Source of the DNA: Lunularia cruciata
Lineage: Eukaryota; Streptophyta; Marchantiopsida; Lunulariales; Lunulariaceae
NCBI GenBank assembly: GCA_948567375.1
Contig: OX419759.1
Location: 58,246,593 to 58,310,592 of the forward strand
Direction: 5' to 3'
DNA: 64,000 nt
Part shown: one piece after another, positions 35,101 to 45,763 of the stretch
Numbering within the stretch: position 1 is the stretch's first letter
How the letters are laid out: each line of letters starts with the position of its first letter
The notes under the pieces: generated by a model
What the model was told of the DNA's origin: nothing
The model's database searches: none
What the model saw: only the letters and a program-made list of their open reading frames with translations
Translations under genes and position numbers: made by a program

Positions 35101-35900
35101 CCTTGACATGTGTTAGGAGCCAAATCATTCTACATATGATTAGGATAAGATGGGATTAGGATATTTAAAACCAGTGATAGAAAATTTAGCTTAGAATTTT
35201 TAATATGCACTTGGGATTCTGAACCCTTTGGCTCAAAGCTAGATTAGTATTTAAGGTTTAGTATTGCTGGCCCTTATGTTCATTCATTTTGTGTAATGCA
35301 TACTTCAGTTACAAGTAAAGAGTACTCTTACTTCTTTGCAAGTTTTATGTCCTTCATTTTGTGTGTTGTTCAATTTATAGGCAAGAGTAGAGGTGAGAAA
35401 TTTCACAATAGGTCTTCAATGCTTAGTTTCAAGTAGTAACTTGCCCCTAATCAAGGTGTGCACTTGATGATGCAAAGGAGTGAGCTTGTGCAACAAGTGG
35501 ATTGGGAAGTTTACTACACAAGCAAGACCAAGGAATCAAAAAGCTTAGATAATGAATAGCATGAAGTGCAGTCTTGCAAGTTGTACTTTCTAGGAAGGAT
35601 AGAACACATTTGTGGGAATTGTACCTTTGGAATGGAGTGGCACTTGGAGTTGAACAATCCACCACCTTCAATATCAATCCTAGGTAGTTATTAGATTGAA
35701 AGTGATTTTTTTATTTTCTTTTTGCTATAGTGCCATAGAGGATGATACTACCATCTTTTGTGAGTGGTTCTTACCCCAAGAGGTTAAACAAAGACAATAA
35801 TCAAACTAAGGTTTGGTGCCAATTGTGTGATTTGCTTCATTCTTATGCATTTTCAACCAATATCCTTGTAGGAACAAGCTGTTCTTACTGATCATACTAT
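32100..35900 (+). pseudogene. Repeat-encoded charged/coiled-coil protein, copy B
   Basis: The reading starts near 32130 (KQGPLSLIVEEEAIVETQD), is interrupted by a solo LTR at 32275-33787, and resumes at 33788. Then come LLPKYQAKCPNMVDYTKKA (about 33975), ARELYKVEATKVSNLL (about 34166) and RFKEDWKALHLKFDQFKKEV (about 34290), matching copies A and C word for word in places. The 3' part (34690-35900) repeats the sequence at 30779-32100. Stops are common. Copy B follows copy A directly in the same orientation, so the two share the LTR-like stretch near 31.3-31.6 kb. Confidence 0.55.
32275..33787 (+). mobile_element. Solo LTR with 5-bp target duplication
   Basis: The segment begins TGTGACAACCCAAC and ends GGGTACCACA. 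It is flanked on both sides by AGATT (32270-32274 and 33788-33792). In copy A the corresponding place (about 23467-23475, GAAGATTGCAGC) is uninterrupted and gives the empty site. The start and end sequences are typical of gypsy LTRs. At 1,513 bases it is long for an LTR and has no internal region, so it is what remains after recombination between two LTRs. No full-length relative is in the window. A short direct repeat (AGTAAGTAATTGGTTGTTTTC type) lies near its start. Confidence 0.85.
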
Positions 35901-36300
35901 AAGAAAGTTGACACTTGGCTGTCATACCTACCTATTGGTCTTATCTAACTACAATTAAGAGGTGATTGCACAACCACTACCTATCACAACTACTTCTTGT
36001 CATTTACTTTGCAAGTAATTACACTTTTGCAATCATTGCCTACAAAAATGGTCCTAAGTCAAAAATCAGTTTTGGTCAAAGATACATATCAGGATGAAGG
36101 TAGAATTTGAGGCCAAAGAGAATTCTAGGTTGAGGATGTGTTCTACAATTAACAAATTTCTGTCTATTTTCTTTGGGTGTAATTATCTTTTTCCTAGAAT
36201 GTACTATGTACTATCTTTTTCCTTTGCCTTTACAAATCTTGATATTTAACTATACTTGTTCTTGGTACCATATGATTTCCACCTGAAGTGCTTTCATGGT
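35900..36300. other. No recognisable gene
   Basis: A stretch between copies B and D without a convincing open frame, repeat match or RNA gene. Confidence 0.4.
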
Positions 36301-37671
36301 GTGTTCAAATTTCTACAAAGTGTGTTCAAGTAATTTTTCCACCAACTATTGCAGGTGCTCGTCCGAGTAGCTCTTTACTATCAAGGCATGTCCTTGGGAT
36401 TTGGAACCCCAAGCCTTCAATTTCTCCAAGGAGGCCTCCATTACCTCCTTTGCACTCTCCTCCAAATAGTCCCACACCATCTCCATCCATGCCAAAAATT
36501 GTAGTTTTCTCCAAGTTGAATTGGTTTTGACTTTCCTCCAACTTAGCCATGATTTCCCCTTGAATGACTACACTATCCTTCTTGCATTTGTCCTCTTTCT
36601 ACTTTAGGTTCTCTACAAGTTTATTTACCTATATGTCAACTACTTGCATTTCCTCTTGATGACAAACTTGCAATGAGAGACAGCCCCACCTTCTCTACTT
36701 CTCCCTTAAACACATCAATTTCATCCACTTGGGCTTCTACTTTTTCTTCAAGCTTTATTCATTGATGTGTTTCTTCTTCCTTCAAGTCAAACATCTTTTG
36801 CCTCATTTTCCTTTCTTCCATAATTTTCTTCTCCAAGGCCTTGCTTTCTTTCATGACCTTGGCCACCTCTTGTGCCAAGTTGTTGCTTTGTTTCTCAATC
36901 TCTAAATGTCAGGCACAAACTTCTTTCAATTCCTCCCTTTCCTTCATCTTCTCTTTTTTTATTCCTTATGCTGATTGATGAAGATGCCCAATGAGGGCTA
37001 CATAATTTGTGCTTCCCTTGCAAGACTCCACATAGGTGGGGAGGAGTTGCTCCATGATTTTCAAAATTGGACCAACCTTGTACACTACTAGTTGCAAAAG
37101 TGGCACTAACATGATTGGTTGAGTCTCCTTCTTGCTTGAACTCTCCCCTTTTCTTGTCTTGAATGAAGCTAAGGGTACACTTTCTTCTCTCTCAATATCC
37201 ATAAAGATAGTTGGCTCCCATTGCTTGGATATCAATTCTATCAAGGCTGGTACTTATGTCTTGGATGACCCTTTGTCCTGATTGTTGTCTTCTTCTTGAA
37301 ATCCACCTTTGGCCTGAAGACCTTTCTCATCCTAATAAGAAATTGCATCTTCCGCCTTGAGCACCTCTTTAGCACAAAGGAAATATTCCATTGCTCCTAT
37401 GGGTGGGAACAAAGAGGACTTAGTTATCCCTAAACCCTCGTCTATGCTTTTCTTTGGGCTAAAAGTCCCAACTTCTTGATCATAGCATCTAGGGGTGGGC
37501 ATTTGTTCCTCCTCTTGGAAGTTGTTTGTTTTGTGAGGGGTTTGTGTTGGGTTGGATTGTATTTCTCCACCTTCTCAATCTCGGGCCACCTCCTTGTCCA
37601 ACAAAATTACAATTGTCATGAAGGACTATTTGATCCCCATTGGAGTAGGATCTGGTTATGGCTCAGTGCCA

Positions 37672-37702
<31 letters not shown>

Positions 37703-38416
37703 CTTCTTCTTCTTCTTCTTCTTCTTCTTCTTCTTCTTCTTCTTCTTCTTCTTCCATAAGGATCCCCTTTTTTCTCTTTTTGGCCTTTTCCTTTGGCTTA
37801 TAAGGAGTTGCAAATCATTTCCAATGTATGGGCTCCATAACAATCTCCTCATGTCTTTGCTTCTCAAAGCCCAAGGAGTTGTAGGCTTCTTTCACTTCCA
37901 CATACTTCTATGTGTAGGAAAACTCCACATCTGCCTCCAAGTACTTTTGTACCATGAGCGCTCTTTCTCTAGGCTCATCAAAATGTCCCATGAGGAAGAA
38001 GTGGTTTGGGTACTTCTTCTTCTCTTCTGGGGTCAGCAAGTCAATCCCCATGTAGAATGGACAACAAAGAGGGATACCATAGTTATTTCTCCTTCTTTGT
38101 TCATAGTTCCTATAAGTTCTCTTGTCCTCACCTAGGACATTACTAACCAATTCACAAGCTTTCCTTGGTATAAGTACACACAAAAAATTGCCTGGTTGTT
38201 GTTCAAGTAAGTTGATTGTTTGGATTTGAACAACTTCATTATCAACTCAACTAAGATCCTCCTTGCATGATCTTTAATACCAAGAATAGACCAACCATTT
38301 TTGGTCTTCTTATCTCTAAAAGTGGCTTTAAACTTGGCCTTGATGGTCAAGTTGGGTCGAGACCATATGTTATCCAAAGTTATGCCATTTGGGGGTGAAT
38401 TGCTAGGCCCCAACAC
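36300..38416 (-). pseudogene. Repeat-encoded charged/coiled-coil protein, copy D
   Basis: On the minus strand: a segment at 38416-38132; another at 38183-37908 with PFYMGIDLLTPEEKKKYPNHF (compare YMGTNLLTKE in copy A); a long GAA tract that would encode a charged homopolymer; then 37244-36966 with VGPILKIMEQLLPTYVES (compare IGPTLHFMKY in copy A). A strongly heptad-like stretch follows at about 36905-36700 (EIEKQSNNLAQEVAKVMKES; ALEKKIMEERKMRQKMF). This copy shows best that the protein ends in a coiled coil. It is broken by stops. It is more diverged from A, B and C than they are from each other. Function unknown. Confidence 0.55.
37673..37754. repeat. (TTC)n / (GAA)n microsatellite
   Basis: About 27 uninterrupted TTC units on the plus strand. 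It sits inside copy D, where the minus strand reads GAA and would give a run of Glu, Lys or Arg depending on frame. All open frames spanning it (poly-Phe, poly-Ser, poly-Lys) are trivial products of the repeat. Pure GAA/TTC runs of this length can adopt triplex structures. Confidence 0.97.
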
Positions 38417-38574
38417 TCTTTACCAATGCTCCTTTGTCCAAGCAAAGAGGTTCTTTCTCAAATTCACTAGCCCCGGAGGGTTATCTCTAATTTCATTCAA
38501 CATTGCATGATTTCTCAATTCCAAACTCCATAGCAAAAATTTAAGCTTCTTGTTGTGGACCAATTCATGTCTAC

Positions 38575-38980
38575 TATAACAATATGGAGTTTACTGACGA
38601 GTTAGTCAAGGCTAACAAAGTAGAAAATAGGCCAAATCAGCTGTTTTGTATTTTCCAAGTATTGAGTAATGTGCATGCCAAGTGGTGACTTCTAGGAAGA
38701 AGCTTCTTGGGAAGCTTCTTGACTAGCTTAGCTTGCACCCCAAGTAGGTAGCTTCTAGAAGTTTCCAACTATCTTAGCTTGCATGCCAAGTAGGCAGCTT
38801 CTAGAAGTAAGTTTCTTGAGAAGTTTCCCAGTTAACTTGGCTTGCATTCCAAGAAAGTGACTTAAGGAAGCTTCTATACCAAAGTTGATGCTCATGCTAG
38901 GCATTTGGAGTTTCCTACACTCAAGTGTCCCAATGTGATCTTCCATTCTCCTATTTATCTCCTTGGTTATGGTCTTTACA
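38575..38980 (+). repeat. 5' LTR of second chromovirus
   Basis: It begins TATAACAATATGGAGTTTAC and ends GGTCTTTACA. The 3' LTR begins TGTAAC, so the first G has become A here. It is preceded by TCTAC (38570-38574), repeated after the 3' LTR. At 406 bp it is shorter than the 3' LTR because of internal deletions. Its middle consists of loose repeats of an AGCTTCTTGGGAAGCTTCTTG type, able to form hairpins. Confidence 0.93.
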
Positions 38981-38981
38981 T

Positions 38982-38993
38982 TGGTATCAGAGC
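38982..38993 (+). other. Primer binding site, initiator Met tRNA
   Basis: TGGTATCAGAGC, an exact plant tRNA-iMet primer site, lies one base after the LTR end. Confidence 0.93.
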
Positions 38994-39239
38994 AAGAATG
39001 AGATGGATGGAATTTATGGACAACCAAATCCATTTTTGCCAAACCATTAAGATTTTTGTGTTCTATTACTATCCAAGCATCATTTAACATAGTTCATCAC
39101 CTCATGCTTTGGGAAAATTTTTTTGAATGTGACAACCTTGTACGAGGAACCCTTGGTACTTCAAATTGTACCTTATAGAGAATGGTAGATGTGTTGCATC
39201 CATGTGTTAATAAATTAGATAAATTGAGGGTAGTGTGAT

Positions 39240-40540
39240 AGAGTAGTAGCCATGGCAGTAATGCCCAAGGTTATCATTGCTATGTAGCAACAAATTAAGC
39301 ACCTTACTTGATTTTTGGATGAACGAGACCATCAATTACAAGAGCACATAGAGAGCACCATTTCAAGAAAGACAAGAGCAAATATGATTTCCAAAACCCA
39401 AGGTATTTGATGGCAAGAATCTTCTAAACATAATGGAGAATTTTTTGTTTGATTGTGAATGTTATTTTGAGGTTACAAATCTTCAAGATGAATTGAAATA
39501 GATTCTCTTAGCTTCAAGCTAATTGGATGGAGTGGTAAAACTATGGTGGCAATTCTGAGTGGAGCAAGTTGAATGGCAATTTGTTACGCCAATCTTGAAA
39601 TAGGAAGAATTCAAGGTTGCAATAATTGGATGATTCCAAGCAATAAATGCTATATGAGCTGCATGAGATAAGTTGGTAGAGTTGAAGTAGATTGGTTATG
39701 TAAGAAGTTACATCCCGTAATTCTAGAACACCATTATGCAAATTCTAGATGTATTGGATGGTGAGTTTTTAGATCAATTTGTTAGGAGCTTGAAGTCACA
39801 AACCAAATTGGAAGTAAATATGCAAGAGCCAAAACACTTGGAAGAAGCCATGCAGTTGACTAAGCACTTTGATTCCTTAGTTGCAATAACTTAGTCTCAT
39901 CCTTGACCTTCATAAAACCTACCAACATATCACACACAAGTAGAGGAGCCAACATCAATGGAGATTGATATCATCCAATGGAGATCACTTGGCATAATAG
40001 ATCAAGAAAGATTACAACAAAATGACAATTGCTTTTATTGTCACCAGATTAGACATCTCATTGTTGAATGTCCACTCAAGAATGGCTGATCTCAAAAACT
40101 CACCCTAATGGAATTTATGGAGTGGAATGATGATGGAAATGAGGAATGCTAGTAGGAGATATTGAGCTATCTATTAGTTAGGGATCTTGATTAGTTCCAA
40201 TGGGATTGAAAGCTCAACCTATGCAAGTTTTCTTCACTTAGAAGGTATAATATCTTATTATGGTTGTAAGATTTTGGTTAATTTTGGAAGTTTAGAGAAC
40301 TTCATATCTATGCAATTAGCAAAGGAATTAATTATTCTTATCAAACCAATAATTAGAAGTAGATTAATGATGGCGGATGGTAGAAAAGATTCTACATTCC
40401 ATACCTCACATCATGTTACCTTCAAGATTGGGAAGGAATATTGGGAGTGTATGAGGTTTTTAGTGGCTCCTCTACACTATGACATCATTCTAGGTCTACC
40501 TTGGCTTGAACATCATAGGATTCAATTTGATTGGAGTTGA
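39240..40540 (+). pseudogene. Second chromovirus gag and protease
   Basis: Gag-like words are scattered over frames at 39560-39890 (LDVLDGEFLDQFVRSLKSQT; LEEAMQLTKHFDSLVAIT). A CCHC knuckle lies at about 40027-40075 (CFYCHQIRHLIVEC). The protease is readable at 40187-40540 (ILVNFGSLENFISMQLAKEL; DIILGLPWLEHH). Its active site, usually DSG, reads NFG, so the catalytic Asp is lost. The many stops in gag show that this copy is older or more decayed than the one at 24.2 kb. Confidence 0.85.
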
Positions 40541-40597
40541 CGATAAATTCAAGTACAACACCAAGTTAGGAATTTTGGATCAGGTAGTCAGGCGCCT

Positions 40598-43500
40598 TTG
40601 TGTAAGACATCTAAGAATATTCAATCCCAAGAGGGGAATTTTGTCAAGAAAGCAACCATAGACCATGCTTTGAAGGAATATAAGTCTCAAGATAGGAAGT
40701 TTGTTAGTGAAGATACCATAGTGAAAACTTTGGATGAAGATAAGTCTAGTTTTGCAATGTTAATCAAGCCAATTGCGTATGGAGGATCTGAGGAAGATCA
40801 AAAGCCTCATCAAGCAATGGTTGATCAAATAGTCCATGAGTTTTTAAATGTGTTTTTGTGTGATATGCCAAAGGGATTACCCTCCAATTGTGGTATGCTC
40901 TTCAAGATTGAGTTATTCTTAAGAAGTACTCCAATGAGTAGACCAATCTATCTGCTCTCATCAAAGGAGTTGGATGAGCTCTGAACAACATTGACAAAGT
41001 TGTTAGAGAAGGATTTCATATAACATAGTACATCTCCTTATGGAGCACCGGTATTATTTGTTCCAAAGAAGGATGGAAGACTTTTGCTTCTGTATTGATT
41101 ATCATGGCCTCAATAAACAAATAGTGAAAAATGCACATCCCTTGCCTCAAATTGATGACTTGCTCAATCAATTGAATGGTGTAGGATACTTCTCCAAGTT
41201 GGATCTCCAAAGCGGCTATTGGTAAATTCTCATTGTCAGAGATGTACAAAAGACTACCTTTTGCACAAGGTGTGTGCATTTTGAGTGGAGAGTTTTGCCT
41301 TTTGGGCTCACTAATGCTCCAACAATCTTCATGGATCATATGCATTGGGTGGTGGATGGGCTATTGGATTGATATGTGGTGGTGTTCTTGGATAGTATTT
41401 TAATCTATAGCAAGACAAAGGTAAAGCAAACAAATCATGTACGAGAAGTCCTAAGACAACTATGTCAATGGAAGTTTTATTGCAAGAAGTCAAAGTGTGT
41501 CCTTTGGTTGATGGAAGCTACCTTCTTGGATCACAAGATCTCAGCGGAGGAGATCAAGATGGAAGGGGAGAAAATCAAGGCCATTATTGATTGGCCTACT
41601 CCAAAGGATGCTATAGAAGTATGAATATTTAATGGAATGGCAAGTTTTCACCGACTATTCATCCACCACTAATGCTCATGTGATTGTCCCATTGACCAAC
41701 CTCTTGGGGAAGAACTTGAACTTTCAATTGACCACCAACCATGAAGAAGTTATTCCAAAAGCTAAAAGATATGGTGTCTTCAAGACCCATTCTTCAACCA
41801 TATGATCCTCAACTATCTTATGTGGTTGATTTTTGATGTTTCTAACTTTGCAATTGGAGCCATGTCATAGCAAGAATTCCCAGATGGATTAATTCCCAAA
41901 TGAGTTACATCCTTTTGCCTTTATGTTTTGCCAAGTAAATATAGTAGAAAGGAACTACTCTACTCAAGATTGGGGATGACTAGCAATGGTATATGCCACC
42001 AAATTATGGAGGCATTATTTCTTAGGGAAACAAGTGATCATGCAAATTGATCACAAGTCCTTGTTGCAAACATTACATTTGGAACACATGAAGAGTTGAC
42101 ATCATTGATAGGAGGAACAATTAAAATTTTTTCATATCAAACTTGAGTACAAACCTGGTTGGTTTTATGTCATCCCCAATGCCTTCTCATGATGTCTTGA
42201 TTTGAAGTCTCTTCCTCTCATCACCGTGGCAATTACAATGGTATCAATTAACTCCTAAGTCCAAATCAAGTTTAAGGTAGCTTTACAAAAATTTCCTTTC
42301 TTTCAAATGGTACAAGGTCATCTTACAACATGTGACAAGGAGTACAAACCTTCTTCTTCAAGGAAGGCCTTCTTTTTTGTGAGAACCGGATTTATGTTCT
42401 AGCTAAGGGTGATCTCCAACTTGTGCACCTCCAAGAAGCCCATGACTTACCAATTGTTGGTCACATGGGTGTGGACAAGAGCTTGGGTACCCTTCAATGC
42501 CAATGGTGGTAGCCCAACATGGCACAAGATTTTCAAGAGTTTGTTTGATCTTGTGAGAGCTGCCAATGCAACAAGGCTAGCAACCAAAAACTGAGTGGGA
42601 TCCTTCAACCACTCCCCATTCCATCTAATAGGAACACATAAGCTTAGATCTCATCATATTTTTACCCAAGATAAAGCAAGGTCACATAGCAATCATGGTG
42701 TTTGTGGATAAGCTTAATCAGCAAATCTATTTAGCACCAACCTTTGATACCAAGATGCTCCAACATTGGTGTAGATCTACTTTGATAGTGTCTTCAAGCA
42801 TCATGCGATACCTTGCATATCATCTTTGACCATGATCCTTGATGTCCTGGAAAATTTTGGCAAACACTCTTCTAGATACTTGGCACCAAGCTTGTCTTGT
42901 CCACGGCCTATTATCCTCAAACTGATGGACAAACTAAACATACAAATTGCACCTTGGAGAATAATTTGTGCCTTTGTCAATGTTCACCATACCTATTGGG
43001 ATGAATATCTTGCAGTTGTTGAGTTTGTATACAATCATTCCAAACATGCAAGCACTAGATTCTCTCTTTTCTTCCTTAATTTTGGCCAAGATTCACTTCT
43101 TCTAAATTCCCTTCTTGCTCCTCCATCTCATGTCTCTCATACTTCTACCTTCTTGACCACCATATCCCAATCCCTCCTACAAGCCAAATCTCATCTCCTT
43201 ATTGCTCAGAATTATCAAAAACAATATGTAGACCACCATCATTTTAATCTGTGATCAAGTTAGTGATCAGGTCATGCTCTTGTCTAGTAATCTACCCCTC
43301 CCACTTGATACCATCCGTAAACTTGCTCCTAATTGGATAGGACCCTTTGATATCACCCAAATCATTTCTCCTATTGCTTATTTACGTGCCTTGCCTTGTC
43401 ATATACGCATCCACCCTATCTTTCATATTTCCAAGTTGAAACCCTTTGTTCCTAACCCATCTTCTTTTTCCTCTCGTGTCCAACCTCCTCTTCCTCTTCC

Positions 43501-43620
43501 CATCCCTATCAATGATCATGAGGAGTATGAAGTTGATCATATCCTTGCATGTCACCACATTCAACAAAGCCATCAATAACATATAGAGTATAAAGTCCTC
43601 TGGAAAGGGTATCCCCTTCA
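40598..43620 (+). pseudogene. Second chromovirus RT, RNase H, integrase, chromodomain
   Basis: [22 protein letters not shown] and LDLQSGYW (41040-41225), LPFGLTNAPTIFMDHMHW (about 41298), then FLDSILIYSKTKV where the usual second Asp of the FLDD box is Ser (41376-41624). RNase H words are scattered over 41780-42200. The integrase zinc region lies near 42440-42590, and core and C-terminal parts at 42826-43260 (FVNVHHTYWDEYLAVVEFVY). A C-terminal segment is open at 43274-43579, ending in a chromodomain start (EEYEVDHILACHHIQQ). The chromodomain continues after a stop at about 43580 (IEYKVLWKGYPL). It is a chromovirus, but a different family from the 24.2-kb element by sequence. Confidence 0.88.
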
Positions 43621-43724
43621 TGATGCCACTTAGGAGCCTCTTTCTAATCTCCAAATGCCCAAACAACCATCCAGGAGTTTGAAGCTTCAATGATGACAAG
43701 GATCCAATTAGTGGTGGGGGAATA

Positions 43725-44197
43725 TGTAACAATATGGAGTTTACATACAAGTTAGTCAAGGCTAAGAAAGTAGGAAATAGGCCAAATTAGCCTAGAATAT
43801 TTTACAAGTATCTAGGAAGCAACTTGGTACCTTCTCAAGTATTGAGTAACATGCATGCCAAATGGTGATTTCTAGGAGGAATTTTCTTGGGAAGCTTCTT
43901 GGCTAGCTTAGCTTGCAACCCAAGTAAATAGCTTATAGAAGGAAGCTTCTAACTAGCTTAGCTTGTATACCAAGTTGGCAACTTCTAGAAGGAAGAAGCT
44001 TGAGAAGTTTCTCAATTAACATAGCTTGTATTCCAAGAAAGTGGCTTAAGGAAGATTCTTGAGAAGCTAGAGCCTTGTATGCTCCCTATAAATACCAAAG
44101 CTGATGCTCATGCTAGGCATTTAAAGTTTCCTACACTCAAGTGTCCCAATGTGATCTTCCATTCTCCTATTTCTCTCCTTGGTCTTGGTCTTTTACA
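43725..44197 (+). repeat. 3' LTR of second chromovirus
   Basis: It begins TGTAACAATATGGAGTTTAC after a GTGGTGGGGG purine tract and ends GGTCTTTTACA. It is followed by TCTAC (44198-44202), the same five bases that precede the 5' LTR, so both boundaries of the 5,623-bp element are certain. TGTATGCTCCCTATAAATACC near 44077 looks like a promoter box. Confidence 0.93.
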
Positions 44198-44202
44198 TCT
44201 AC

Positions 44203-45033
44203 AACACAATCCCCACTTGACTAATCCTGGGGATTTTACAATGGATTCTGGTGCCTTGTGCATCCTCCTTGGCACATAGCTACTTCCTTTCCTTTCTATC
44301 TTCATGGTATTCCTACTTCTCTTTCTCACTTCCCAATTCCCCTTGCACAGACACACTCTCTTGAAGTTTGAAGGCCTAAGTAAAACTTCTCACTAGGGGT
44401 GAAGGAAATGCAGCTTGTCTCACTTAGATTGATTTTGCAAAAAGTGAAAATTTTCTAGGCCCTAGATGGATATTTAAGGTGTTGGCCCAACAATTACAAA
44501 GTTTTGGTACGAGCACCCTTTGGTGAGCCACAGCTACTTGCACATGTGCATGGTTAGTACAATTGGATAGTCATTAATTGTGGTTCTTGATCTATCGGCA
44601 CTATATTTATTCATGAAATGTCAGGCCAAGGGGCTTCCAAGCCATGGAATTATCTGCCATGCCAAAGGTCCATCTTCAAGACAAAGATCTTCCAGGGCAA
44701 GGGGTTTCCTTGCCAAAGGTTCTCTTGGCTGACCATCTTCCTTCTCTTAGAGCCAAGCTTTGTGCCCTTGGTCAAGATCTTCTACCACTAACTCTTCCAC
44801 AGCATATTTCTTCCCCGTCCTTTTCCCTTCAAAGGTGGAGCTTCCTTGGGGTGAAAGGTAATCAATCATCTGCCTCCCATCTTGTTTACTGAGTGCCTAT
44901 ATCTACACTCTTCCTGTCCAAGTTCTACAAAAACAAAAACAAGAAAGGTGTGCTTTCAAAAGGGGTGAGGCATCACAAGTATACACAGATAACTATACTA
45001 GACAGAGGTGCAAAACCAAGTGACTTTGAAGCA
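44203..45033. other. No recognisable gene
   Basis: The stretch between the chromovirus and the virus-like island. An 82-codon open frame at 44644-44892 has no recognisable domain. Nothing can be supported. Confidence 0.4.
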
Positions 45034-45334
45034 CTATCCCTCTAGTAATCTCTTTAATTTTTCTGAGGCAGTTTCTAGCCTCATTGCATTAGATCTTGAT
45101 ACTAGGGATGAAGAGAAATGATTCTTAGTCACGGATACAACATTTTTGCCATTGATGCATATTTTTTGTATTGCCCTTATTTTATTCTTCTCAAAGGAAA
45201 TGTCATCTTTCTTTATTCCCAGCTTCATGTACACTACAACACTGGTAGAACCTTTTCAAGGTCCTTGCCATTGATAGCCCATTGCTACTCTCGAGATACT
45301 CTCTTATCTTGTTTCTGGATATAGGCTTCGCCAT
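45034..45334 (-). pseudogene. Two short overlapping frames beside the polymerase relic, unknown
   Basis: One frame runs 45334-45203 (starts MAKPISRNKIREYLES) and a second, in a different frame, 45234-45034 (KLGIKKDDISFEKNKIRAIQ; ends ETASEKLKRLLEG). Both are basic and helical and lie on the same strand as the polymerase, downstream of it. They could be one small gene broken by a frameshift. I do not recognise the family. The position suggests that they belong to the same inserted DNA, but this is inference. Confidence 0.3.
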
Positions 45335-45763
45335 TTTGTGTGAATATTAGATCTTCTTGTTAATATCTACATTGATACCATATCACTATTGTTCAGTGTT
45401 AAGTACGGATATATTTTTCCTGATAGACTAGTAGAAAGTAGTGTACTACAAAGGCCATGTTTTCGTCAACTAAGCATATTTTGTTCCCTTAGAGTTATTT
45501 ATGGTATAGATGAGCATTTAAATGAAACAAAGAATGTAAATACTATTATAAGTGTTAGTATCCTGTTGCTAACACACACAATTGTGTAACCTATTTTAAG
45601 AGAGCGAAATGCAACTCGTTATACACTAATATATCGAGTAAAGAGGTAAAAGAAATCTATTGAGTTGTTGAGCATGATGAAAAGACATACTTTGAGAAAA
45701 AAAATACGTGAGATCAAAAGGTGCTTGTTAAAATGAGCAATCCATCAAGCACAAACCTTCTTG

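Noticed and set aside
37476-38135. 219-codon open frame with a poly-Phe run
   Set aside because: It reads through the TTC microsatellite antisense to copy D; the flanks have no domain.
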